Assembly: GCF_004353505.1 (NCBI RefSeq)
Contig: NZ_SMNQ01000011.1
Span: 1 to 64,000 of the forward strand
DNA: 64,000 bases
Origin: Streptomyces sp. WAC05374
GTDB taxonomy: Bacteria; Actinomycetota; Actinomycetes; Streptomycetales; Streptomycetaceae
Direction of reading: 5' to 3'
Shown here: positions 33,991 through 41,958 of the stretch, in pieces
Layout of the letters: every line of letters begins with the position of its first letter
Position numbering within the stretch: position 1 is the stretch's first letter
Position numbers and translations under genes: made by a program
Notes under the pieces: generated by a model
What the model saw: only the letters and a program-made list of their open reading frames with translations
Told to the model about the DNA's origin: nothing
The model's database searches: none

Positions 33991-34632
33991 TCAGTGGGAT
34001 TCCGAGCCGTGCAGCGGGAAGCCGGCGATTCCCCGCCACGCCAGCGACGTCAGAAGCTCCACCGCCTTGTCGCGCGGGATCGACGACTCGCTGGACAGCC
34101 AGTAACGGGCGACCACCTGTGAGACACCGCCCAGCCCCACGGCCAGCAGCATCGACTCGTCCTTGGACAGCCCCGTGTCCTCCGCGATGACCTCGGAGAT
34201 GGCCTCCGCGCACTGGAGCGAGACCCGCTCGACGCGCTCGCGCACCGCCGGCTCGTTGGTCAGGTCGGACTCGAAGACCAGGCGGAACGCGCCGCCCTCG
34301 TCCTCCACGTACGCGAAGTAGGCGTCCATGGTGGCCGCCACGCGCAGCTTGTTCTCCGTGGTGGAGGCCAGCGCCGTACGCACGGCCTGGAGCAGCGACT
34401 CGCAGTGCTGGTCCAGCAGGGCCAGGTACAGCTCCAGCTTTCCGGGGAAGTGCTGGTACAGCACCGGCTTGCTGACGCCCGCGCGCTCCGCGATGTCGTC
34501 CATCGCGGCCGCGTGGTATCCCTGTGCGACAAACACTTCCTGGGCCGCGCCCAGGAGCTGGTTACGTCGGGCTCGGCGCGGCAGGCGCGTGCCCCGCGGG
34601 CGCGCCGCCTCTGTCTGCTCGATGGCTGTCAC
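33991..34632 (-). CDS. TetR-family transcriptional regulator (FasR-like)
   Basis: This 213-residue regulator has an N-terminal HTH (LPRRARRNQLLGAAQEVF, then AMDDIAERAGVSKPVLYQHF). The ligand domain includes RLVFESDLTNEPAVRERVERV and MLLAVGLGGVSQVVARYW. Sequence and position match Rv3208, known as FasR, an activator of fatty acid synthase genes in mycobacteria. Streptomyces makes fatty acids with a type II system, so the target here may differ. GTG 34632 has GGGAGG at close spacing. The intergenic DNA up to 34777 is AT-richer and may hold its operator. Confidence 0.88.
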   Translation of the reverse strand: MTAIEQTEAARPRGTRLPRRARRNQLLGAAQEVFVAQGYHAAAMDDIAERAGVSKPVLYQHFPGKLELYLALLDQHCESLLQAVRTALASTTENKLRVAATMDAYFAYVEDEGGAFRLVFESDLTNEPAVRERVERVSLQCAEAISEVIAEDTGLSKDESMLLAVGLGGVSQVVARYWLSSESSIPRDKAVELLTSLAWRGIAGFPLHGSESH

Positions 34633-34777
34633 GCCGCCTCCCAAAATCGATCCTTGCGCGCTGTGCGCCGCGCCCGCCATCGTACTTTTGGGTAACCCGG
34701 CTGTGCGCGGTGCGAGCGCAGAATTTCACGTACCGGACGCCTCTGGTAGCCGGAGATTCAACGTTAAACGGATCAAA

Positions 34778-35005
34778 TCAGCGGTAGTCGTCCTCGTCGA
34801 GATCCACCACGCGGGCCTGCTCGGCGGCGTCGGCGGGGTTCGCCACGGCCGGATCGATACGGGTCAGCGGTTCGTCGGTGCGCTGGCGCAGCTCCGTGTG
34901 CTGCTCGGCGGCGTCCGCCTCGGGCGTCTCCTCGTCGAACGCCGCGGTCGTCGCGCCGTTGTCGTCGCGTTCGAAGGTCTCCGGGTCGGTCGGGTCGACG
35001 GTCAT
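34778..35005 (-). CDS. Short acidic hypothetical protein
   Basis: This 75-residue, highly acidic protein starts MTVDPTDPETFERDDNG and ends ARVVDLDEDDYR, and is likely disordered. Asp/Glu make up about a third of residues; there is no Cys, no membrane segment and no signal peptide. An AAAGGGAGCC ribosome site before ATG 35005 supports it as a real gene. Its function is unknown. It is divergent from the downstream hydrolase gene. Confidence 0.65.
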   Translation of the reverse strand: MTVDPTDPETFERDDNGATTAAFDEETPEADAAEQHTELRQRTDEPLTRIDPAVANPADAAEQARVVDLDEDDYR

Positions 35006-35160
35006 GGGCTCCCTTTCACACGGGTGGGGTTCACATGGCGGGCGGGGGCCTGGGCGAACTGCCCTCACGTACGAGCCTAGGAGGTACCCCTTTCCGGCGC
35101 TATACGATCTGTGACGGCGAACACACCGGTGCCTGCGTGATCGTCTCGTAACATTGCCGC

Positions 35161-36132
35161 ATGTCTTCGACCGAGCTGCCGGAAGCCGTCGCCGCCACCG
35201 CGGCGGGGCCGCGCGTGAGCGCCGTGCGGGTCGCGGCGGGGGAGCGGCTGCGGTGCGTGACGCTCCCCGGCCTGACGCTGAACGTGCGCTACCGGCCCTC
35301 GGACCGCACCGGGCTGCCGCCCGCCCTGTACGTGCACGGGCTCGGCGGTTCGTCGCAGAACTGGTCGGCCCTGATGCCGTTGCTCGAGGACGTCGTGGAC
35401 GGCGAGGCGGTGGACCTGCCCGGCTTCGGCGACTCCCCGCCCCCCGACGACGGCAACTACTCCGTGACCGCGCACGCCCGCGCGGTCATCCGGCTGCTGG
35501 ACGCCGGCGAGCGCGGACCCGTCCACCTGATCGGGAACTCGCTGGGCGGCGCCGTCGCCACCCGCGTCGCGGCCGTCCGGCCCGACCTGGTCCGCACGCT
35601 GACGCTCGTCTCGCCCGCGCTGCCCGAGCTGCGGGCCCAGCGCGGCGCCTGGCCGACCGCGCTGCTCGCGCTGCCCGGCGTCGCCTCCCTCTTCACCCGG
35701 CTCACCCGGGACTGGACGGCGGAGCAGCGGGTGCGCGGGGTACTCGCCCTGTGTTACGGCGACCCCGGGCGGGTCACCGACGAGGGCTTCCGCAACGCGG
35801 TGGAGGAGATGGAGCGGCGCCTGAGGCTGCCGTACTTCTGGGACGCGATGGCCCGCTCGGCGCGCGGCATCGTCGACGCCTACACGCTGGGCGGCCAGCA
35901 CGGGCTGTGGCGGCAGGCGGAGCGGGTGCTCGCGCCGACGCTGCTGGTGTACGGCGGGCGCGACCAGCTCGTCTCCTTCCGGATGGCCCGCAGGGCGGCG
36001 GCCGCGTTCCGCGACTCGCGGCTGCTGGCGCTTCCGGACGCGGGGCACGTCGCGATGATGGAGTACCCCGAGACGGTCGCCCGGGCCGTGAGGGAACTGA
36101 TCGACGACACCGACCACCGAGACAGGAGCTGA
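35161..36132 (+). CDS. Alpha/beta hydrolase
   Basis: This 323-residue hydrolase has a complete triad: nucleophile Ser in IGNSLGGAVA, Asp in YGGRDQLVSF and His in PDAGHVAMMEYP. The oxyanion segment is YVHGLGGSSQNW. It has no signal peptide. Its substrate is unknown; the fold groups with lipases/esterases such as mycobacterial LipV (Rv3203), although the position differs. ATG 35161 is preceded by a TAACAT box at 35149-35154 and no ribosome site, so it may be leaderless. The DUF3152 gene starts 8 bp after its stop, forming an operon. Confidence 0.85.
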   Translation: MSSTELPEAVAATAAGPRVSAVRVAAGERLRCVTLPGLTLNVRYRPSDRTGLPPALYVHGLGGSSQNWSALMPLLEDVVDGEAVDLPGFGDSPPPDDGNYSVTAHARAVIRLLDAGERGPVHLIGNSLGGAVATRVAAVRPDLVRTLTLVSPALPELRAQRGAWPTALLALPGVASLFTRLTRDWTAEQRVRGVLALCYGDPGRVTDEGFRNAVEEMERRLRLPYFWDAMARSARGIVDAYTLGGQHGLWRQAERVLAPTLLVYGGRDQLVSFRMARRAAAAFRDSRLLALPDAGHVAMMEYPETVARAVRELIDDTDHRDRS

Positions 36133-36140
36133 TCCGGGGC

Positions 36141-37436
36141 GTGGGACGACACAGCCGCAAAGGCCCCGCACCTCAGGGCTCCGAACAGGCCACGGGCGCG
36201 GTGCGCGAGGGGGCGCGTCCCGGTGGCGGGCGACGGCGAAAACAGACCGCGGCGCCCCCCGAACAGCACCACCCGCAGCAGCACGCTCATCAGTACCAGC
36301 AGCACCAGGAGCACGCTCAGCAGCACCACGGCACCCAGCAGCCCGTGCGCGGCGGCCACCCCGAGCAGCGCGAGCCCGGCGGAAGCCGGGGCGAGCCCGG
36401 CCGGTACGGCGACTGGCGCGGCGTACCCGCATCGCGGCCGGCCCAGCCCGGGACGCCGGCGACCGGCGTGGGCGCCGGAGCCCGGATACCTGGCCCCCGG
36501 CGCGAGTTCGTCGAGGCGTTCGACCGTCCGCGGCCCGAGGCGGCGGCCGGCGGACCCGGGGAGCCCGGCGCGGGGAGTGAGGACCCGAAGGCGACGGGCG
36601 GCCGCAGCGGCGGCGGCCTGGGACGCACGTTCACCGGCATCGCGGCGGCGGCCGTCACCACCGTCCTCGCCGTCGTCGTGGCCGGCCAGGTCACCGGCAC
36701 CGGACCGGACAGCTCCGCCTCCCGCCCCCCGAGCGAGGCCGGCGGGCGCGTGGCGGACGCCGGCAGCGGGGACCGCTCGGACCGTTCCGACGAGCGCGGC
36801 GCCCCGTCCGAGGCCGCGCGGCGCGCCGCGCCCCCCACGTACGCCACGCTCATGACCGAGCGGTTTCCGCTCGACCCGAAGCTGAAGGGCTCCGGCGTCT
36901 TCGAGGTGGTCCCGGGGACCGACCCGGCGCCGGGCAAGGGGCGCAAGGTGCGCTACCGGATCGACGTCGAGAAGGGGCTCGGCCTCGACTCCGGGCTGTT
37001 CGCGCGGGCGGTCCAGCAGACCCTGAACGACGACCGCAGTTGGGCGCACGGCGGCGCCATGACGTTCGAGCGGATCTCCAGCGGCGAGGCGGAGTTCGTG
37101 ATCACCCTGGCGAGCCCGGGGACCACCGGCGTCTGGTGCGCCAAGTCCGGGCTGGACACGACCGTCGACAACGTCTCGTGCGACTCCGCCGCCACCGAGC
37201 GCGTGATGATCAACGCGTACCGGTGGGCCCAGGGCTCGGAGACGTACGGCGTGGGCGCGATGCTTCCGTACCGGCAGATGCTGATCAACCACGAGGTCGG
37301 GCACCGGCTGGGGCACAACCACGTGACCTGCCGCACCCCCGGAGCGCTCGCCCCGGTGATGCAGCAGCAGACCAAGTCGCTGGAGGTCGAGGGCATCAAG
37401 TGCCGCCCCAACCCGTGGGTGCACCCCGGCGCCTGA
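36141..37436 (+). CDS. DUF3152 membrane-anchored metzincin-type protease
   Basis: This 431-residue protein has residues 1-150 His/Gln/Gly-rich and disordered, one membrane anchor around 166-185 (GIAAAAVTTVLAVVVAGQV), and an extracytoplasmic DUF3152 domain of about 200 residues. The domain contains HEVGHRLGHNH, which fits the metzincin zinc motif H-E-x2-H-x2-G-x2-H, and a following PVMQQQ that could be the Met-turn. Two or three cysteines in the domain probably form disulfides. It corresponds by position to Rv3207c. Peptidase activity is inferred from the motif. GTG 36141 was chosen with AGGAG upstream. Confidence 0.82.
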   Translation: MGRHSRKGPAPQGSEQATGAVREGARPGGGRRRKQTAAPPEQHHPQQHAHQYQQHQEHAQQHHGTQQPVRGGHPEQREPGGSRGEPGRYGDWRGVPASRPAQPGTPATGVGAGARIPGPRREFVEAFDRPRPEAAAGGPGEPGAGSEDPKATGGRSGGGLGRTFTGIAAAAVTTVLAVVVAGQVTGTGPDSSASRPPSEAGGRVADAGSGDRSDRSDERGAPSEAARRAAPPTYATLMTERFPLDPKLKGSGVFEVVPGTDPAPGKGRKVRYRIDVEKGLGLDSGLFARAVQQTLNDDRSWAHGGAMTFERISSGEAEFVITLASPGTTGVWCAKSGLDTTVDNVSCDSAATERVMINAYRWAQGSETYGVGAMLPYRQMLINHEVGHRLGHNHVTCRTPGALAPVMQQQTKSLEVEGIKCRPNPWVHPGA

Positions 37437-37629
37437 TCGGGCAATTGACCTGTAGCGGCCTGTAGCGCGTCGAAACGCGACGGGTGCAGGAAAGTTACGA
37501 GCATTCACCCCTTCCGGTGGCGCAACGGACAACCGTCCATCGCGCCACCGGCATATCCGCTTACGTTCTTCCCGCTGTGAGTCGCCGGACCAACGGTGGC
37601 CGCACACAAGGGAGATCGGGGGTGTACTC

Positions 37630-39516
37630 GTGCGGATCGGATTGCTCACCGACGGTGGATACCCGTATGCCACAGGCGAGTCCGGACTCTGGTGCGACCG
37701 GCTCGTGCGCGGCCTCGCGCAGCACGAATTCGACGTCCACGCGCTGAGCCGGAGCGCCCGGCAGGAGGACGGCGGCTGGCTTCCGCTCCCGCCCCAGGTG
37801 CGCCGCGTCCGCACGGCGCCGCTGTGGGCCCCCGGGGACGAGGGGCGCGGCGGGCGCGCGTACGGCAGGCGTGAGCGCCGGCACTTCACCACCTGCTTCA
37901 CCGAGCTCGCCACCGCCCTGTCCGGGCCGCGCGACACCGCCGCCGACGGCTTCGCGGCCGGGCTGTACGGGCTGGCCGAGCTGAGCCGCGCGTACGGAGG
38001 GCTGCCCACCGCGCTCCGGTCGGAGACCGCCGTCCGCGCCCTGGAGTCCGCCCGTCGCACGCGCGGCGCACGCCGGAGCGTGCACGGCGCCACCCTGCTG
38101 GACCACCTCACCTTCCTGGACCGACTGGAACGCGCCCTCCGCCCCCTCTCGCCCGACTGGTACGGCGAGGACGGACTCGGCGAGGTCGACGTGTGCCACG
38201 CGGCCTCCGGCGGTGCGGCGGCCCTGCCCGGGCTGGTGGCCAAACGCTTCTTCGGCGTTCCGCTGCTGGTCACGGAGTACGGCGTCCCGCTGCGCGCGCA
38301 CTACCTCGCGGACACCGGCGCGCGGCTCAGCACGCCGGTGCGCGCCCTGCTCGCCGCCTTCCACGGCTGCCTGGCCGCCGAGGTGTACCGGCAGGCCGCC
38401 GTCGTCACGCCGGGCAACACCCACGCCCGCCGCTGGCAGGAGCGGTGCGGCGCCGACCGCGCCAAGCTGCGGACCGTCTACCCGGGCATGGAGGCGGAGC
38501 GGTTCGCCGCGGTGGGCGAGAGCGGCGACGGCGGTGACCCGTACACGCTGCTGTGGGTGGGCCGGACGGATCCGGCCAAGGACCTCGTCGGCCTCCTGCA
38601 CGCCTTCGCGGAGGTCCACCGCCAGGAACCGGCGGCACGGCTCAGGATCGTCTCCGCGCCCGTCCGGGAGACCGGGTCCGCCACCTATCGCGCGCACTGC
38701 GAGGCCCTGGCCGCCCAGCTCTTTCCCGACGAGGCCACCGGCGCCCACGCCGTGGGCGACAATCCCGTCTCCTTCGAGGACCTCGGCGGGCCGTACGCCC
38801 CGGACCTCACCGAGGCGTACGCCGCGGCCGGTGTGGTCGTCCTCTCCAGCGTGGTCGAGGGCTTCCCGGTCGGCCTGGTCGAGGCCATGCTCTGCGGGCG
38901 GGCCACCGTCTCGACGGACGTGGGCGCGGTCGTCGAGGTCATCGGCGGTACGGGACTGGTCGTGCCCCCGCGCAATCCGCGGGCGCTCGCCGACGCGTGC
39001 CTGGCGCTGATGCGCGACCCGGCGCGCCGCGAACGGCTGGGCGCCGCCGCACGCGCCCGCGCACTGGAGCTGTTCACGGTGGAGCAGAACCTCGCGGCAT
39101 TTCACGGCATTTACCTGGAGCTCATCTCCCACGCCCCGGTGCGCCGCGACGCGGACGCCATCGGCGCGGACGGCGAGCCCCGGCCGTTCGCGCACCCGGC
39201 CGAGGCGCATCTGCCGGGCCACTGGACCGGCCGCCGCCCGGCCGGCGCCACGACCCCGGCGTGGGCGACCGCCCCGCAGCCCTGGGACGCCGCTCCGGCC
39301 GGACCGGCCGGCGGCGGCCCGACGGCTGGGGTGGGTGTGAGCGGGGCGGCTGGGGTGGCCGATGCGGCCGGGGCGCTCGGCGCGGGCGGTGTGCCCGGTG
39401 GGACCGGGGGTGTGGGTGTGGGCGGTGTGCTCGGTGGGGGCGCGGCCGCGCGGGTGGTCGTGGGCCTTCCCGCGGTCGGCGGCGCGTTCGGGGGGAGGGC
39501 GGACGGCCATGTCTGA
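37630..39516 (+). CDS. PelF-like GT4 glycosyltransferase (DUF3492 N-domain)
   Basis: This 628-residue glycosyltransferase starts with MRIGLLTDGGYPYATGE and W-x4-LVRGL, the DUF3492 pattern of PelF (YPY...G...W...LIRGL). The GT4 part has PLLVTEYGVPLR (PelF has an equivalent TEHGI-x-R segment), VGRTDPAKDL for the donor domain, and EGFPVGLVEAMLCG, the E-x7-E retaining motif. It would transfer sugars from a nucleotide donor in the cytoplasm during polysaccharide synthesis. The last ~90 residues are a Gly/Val/Ala tail of unknown role. The GTG start follows GGGAGA. Its stop overlaps the next gene by 8 bp. Confidence 0.87.
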   Translation: MRIGLLTDGGYPYATGESGLWCDRLVRGLAQHEFDVHALSRSARQEDGGWLPLPPQVRRVRTAPLWAPGDEGRGGRAYGRRERRHFTTCFTELATALSGPRDTAADGFAAGLYGLAELSRAYGGLPTALRSETAVRALESARRTRGARRSVHGATLLDHLTFLDRLERALRPLSPDWYGEDGLGEVDVCHAASGGAAALPGLVAKRFFGVPLLVTEYGVPLRAHYLADTGARLSTPVRALLAAFHGCLAAEVYRQAAVVTPGNTHARRWQERCGADRAKLRTVYPGMEAERFAAVGESGDGGDPYTLLWVGRTDPAKDLVGLLHAFAEVHRQEPAARLRIVSAPVRETGSATYRAHCEALAAQLFPDEATGAHAVGDNPVSFEDLGGPYAPDLTEAYAAAGVVVLSSVVEGFPVGLVEAMLCGRATVSTDVGAVVEVIGGTGLVVPPRNPRALADACLALMRDPARRERLGAAARARALELFTVEQNLAAFHGIYLELISHAPVRRDADAIGADGEPRPFAHPAEAHLPGHWTGRRPAGATTPAWATAPQPWDAAPAGPAGGGPTAGVGVSGAAGVADAAGALGAGGVPGGTGGVGVGGVLGGGAAARVVVGLPAVGGAFGGRADGHV

Positions 39517-40843
39517 GCAAGGCACACCACTGCCCGGCGGTCACCCCCGGAGCGGGAGTTCCGTACCCGGCCCGGCCCCCTGGGCGAGCCGTGCCGAAGC
39601 CGTCCTGTCGGAGCCCGCACTCGGCAGGTCCGCTCCGCGGCAGGCCGAGCCCGGCGCGTTCGAGCCCGGCCGGTCCGCTGCCGGCGCGTCCGCTGCCGGC
39701 GCGCCCGCTTCCGGCCGGTCCGTTGCCGGGCCGGGCGGCGACCCGGCGCGCGGGGGCCCTTCCGGGGGTTCCCGGCGCGGGGCGGGCGATCCCGTCAAGG
39801 CGTTGCTGCACCGGCACCGGGAGCTGTGCGAACGGGCGGTCGACCCGCTGGAGATCGCCGCCGGGCTGGAGGCCCACGGGCTCACCGACCGGTCCGCCGC
39901 CCGGTACCGGCACCGGGACGTGTTCTCGCTCGCCGAGGAGCTGTACGCGCGCGTGCCGCGCGGTGACGACGACGCCCGGCCGCTCCCGGCCGCCGGAAGC
40001 GAGCCGGACACCGCCTGGAACGGCCGGGCCGCCCTGCCGTACCTGCTGCCCGGCGCCCTGGGCGCGCTCACCGCCGCGGGACTCGCCACCACCGGCGGGC
40101 CCCTGCGGGCGGCCATCGGCGCGGCCGGCGCGGCCGGGCTCGCCGTGGCGCTCACCGTCTGCCTCCGTCGCGGCCCCCTGCGCGCCGGGCGCACGGCACG
40201 GGGCACGCGCGCGTGGACCGGGTTCCTCCTCGCGTACGCCCTGTTCGGCGACGGCCTGCTGGTCCGGCTCCTGGCAGGCGGCCCCGACCGGCCCGGGCCC
40301 CCGGACACCGCGCCGCTGCTCGGGCTCGCCCTCGCCGTGGCCCCCGCGGCCTGGTGCGCGCACCTCTTCGCCGTACGGGCCCGCGGCAGGCTCGCCACCA
40401 GCCGGGGCGTCGCCGACTTCGCCGCGGGCGCCCGCCCGCTGCTCCTCGGGGTCGTCGCGCTGCACGGGGCCGTCCTGACCGGGCTGCTCGCGCTCGTGGG
40501 CGCCGCCGTCGACGAGGCGTCCCTCAGCGGGGCCGCCCTCGCCCTGGGCACCCTGCTGTTCCTCGCCCGGCTGCTCGCCGTCCACGGCTTCCCCCGGGCC
40601 GCCGCGGCCGGGCTCCTCGCCGCGGCCGCCATCGAGGCGCTCGCCCCGGCGGCCGTCCTGGCCGGCCGCCTGCCCGGCTGCGACGCGCTCGCCCGGCCCG
40701 TCCGGGCGGTCGTCGACACCTGGGGCGCCGCCGCCGTGCCCACGCTCGCGTGTGCGGCGGCCGCCCTCGCCCTGCTGGCGTACGCCACCGCCGTACTCGC
40801 CCGGGCCTCCGCCCATGCCGGTGGCGCCGCCACCACCACCTGA
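39509..40843 (+). CDS. Polytopic membrane protein of the glycosyltransferase cassette
   Basis: This 444-residue protein has a disordered Pro/Ala/Gly/Ser N-terminus (about 1-95) containing repeats of SAAGAS/APASGRS type, then a cytoplasmic helical segment (DPVKALLHRHRELCERAVDP, RHRDVFSLAEELYARV), and about eight to nine hydrophobic helices from residue ~175 to the end. It has no recognised family. Overlap with the glycosyltransferase stop indicates coupled translation, so it is probably the membrane partner, for example an exporter or polymerase, comparable in role to PelG or to the multi-span domain of fungal Gt4C. That role is an inference from context only. Confidence 0.75.
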   Translation: MSEQGTPLPGGHPRSGSSVPGPAPWASRAEAVLSEPALGRSAPRQAEPGAFEPGRSAAGASAAGAPASGRSVAGPGGDPARGGPSGGSRRGAGDPVKALLHRHRELCERAVDPLEIAAGLEAHGLTDRSAARYRHRDVFSLAEELYARVPRGDDDARPLPAAGSEPDTAWNGRAALPYLLPGALGALTAAGLATTGGPLRAAIGAAGAAGLAVALTVCLRRGPLRAGRTARGTRAWTGFLLAYALFGDGLLVRLLAGGPDRPGPPDTAPLLGLALAVAPAAWCAHLFAVRARGRLATSRGVADFAAGARPLLLGVVALHGAVLTGLLALVGAAVDEASLSGAALALGTLLFLARLLAVHGFPRAAAAGLLAAAAIEALAPAAVLAGRLPGCDALARPVRAVVDTWGAAAVPTLACAAAALALLAYATAVLARASAHAGGAATTT

Positions 40844-40918
40844 CCCGGCCACCGGAACGCCGGGCCGGGCCCCGTACACCCCTTCACCGACCTTCATCAG
40901 CACAAGGAGACAAAGGAC

Positions 40919-40972
40919 ATGACCCCCCAAACCCCCGCAACAGCCGGTCGGCGCGAAGGGGGCGCGCGATGA
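40919..40972 (+). CDS. 17-codon leader ORF coupled to the epimerase
   Basis: ATG 40919 has an excellent AAGGAG site (40904-40909) at 9-nt spacing and opens 17 codons (MTPQTPATAGRREGGAR). Its TGA (40970-40972) overlaps the epimerase ATG (40969-40971) as ATGA. The epimerase has no comparable ribosome site of its own, so ribosomes probably reinitiate from this ORF. The peptide may have no function, or the ORF may set expression. Confidence 0.55.
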   Translation: MTPQTPATAGRREGGAR

Positions 40973-41958
40973 GGGTGCTGCTGCTCGGTGCCAACGGGTT
41001 CCTCGGCCGCTTCGTCGCCGACCGGCTCCTCGCCGACCCGGCCGTCCACCTCACCGCCCTCGGTCGCGGCGACGACGCCGACGTGCGCTTCGACCTCGCC
41101 GGCGGAAGCCCCGGCGCGCTGACCCGGTTCCTGGACGCCGTCCACCCCGGTGTCGTGATCAACTGCGCGGGTGCCACCCGTGGCGGCGCCCGCGAGCTGA
41201 CCCGGCACAACACGGTCGCCGTCGCCACCGTCTGCGAGGCGCTGCGCCGCAGCGGCTGCGGCGCCCGCCTGGTCCAGCTCGGCTGCGCGTCCGAGTACGG
41301 GCCCTCGCAGCCCGGCTCGTCCACCGCGGAGGACGCGGTGCCGCGCCCCGGCGGCCCGTACGGGGTCTCCAAGCTGGCCGCCACCGAGCTGGTGCTCGGC
41401 TCCGGGCTGGACGCGGTCGTCCTGCGGGTCTTCTCGCCGGTGGGGCCGGGCACCCCCGCCGGGTCGCCGCTCGGCCGGCTCGCGGAAGCCATGCGGCGCG
41501 CCATGCAGACCGGCGACGGCGAGCTCAAGCTGGGCAGCCTGGGCGTCCAGCGCGACTTCGTCGACGTGCGCGACGTCGCACGGGCCGTGCACGCCGCCTC
41601 CCTCTCGGCGGCGCAGGGCATCGTCAACATCGGCACGGGCCGCGCGGTACGGCTCCGCGACGCGGCCGCCGTCCTGGCGAGGGTCGCCGGGTACTCCGGC
41701 ACCCTGCACGAGCTGGACGCACCGCCGGCCAGGACCCCCCTGTCGGCCGCCATGGGGTCCATGGCCTCCATCGGCGCCCAGCGCGGCGAGAGCGCCCCGG
41801 AGCACCTGTCCGCCACGCCCTACCCGTACCCCGACGGCTGCGGGAGCTGGCAGCAGGCCGACGTGCGCACCGCGCGCGACCGGCTCGGCTGGCGGCCCCG
41901 CATCAACCTGGAGGAGTCCCTGGCCGACATCTGGATGGAGGCCGCGTGCCGCATCTGA
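40969..41958 (+). CDS. NAD-dependent sugar-nucleotide epimerase/dehydratase
   Basis: This 329-residue extended SDR protein has the cofactor motif GANGFLG (7-13), catalytic Y131-x3-K135 (PYGVSKLA) with S108 in the GCASEYGPS loop, and a C-terminal sugar-binding half (VQRDFVDVRDVARAV, GIVNIGTGRAVRLRD). It most likely interconverts a UDP- or dTDP-linked hexose for the adjacent glycosyltransferase; C4 epimerisation is common in this subgroup but is not proven. The start overlaps the leader ORF stop, and its end overlaps the spherulin-4 gene by 13 bp, so the cassette is translationally coupled. Confidence 0.87.
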   Translation: MRVLLLGANGFLGRFVADRLLADPAVHLTALGRGDDADVRFDLAGGSPGALTRFLDAVHPGVVINCAGATRGGARELTRHNTVAVATVCEALRRSGCGARLVQLGCASEYGPSQPGSSTAEDAVPRPGGPYGVSKLAATELVLGSGLDAVVLRVFSPVGPGTPAGSPLGRLAEAMRRAMQTGDGELKLGSLGVQRDFVDVRDVARAVHAASLSAAQGIVNIGTGRAVRLRDAAAVLARVAGYSGTLHELDAPPARTPLSAAMGSMASIGAQRGESAPEHLSATPYPYPDGCGSWQQADVRTARDRLGWRPRINLEESLADIWMEAACRI

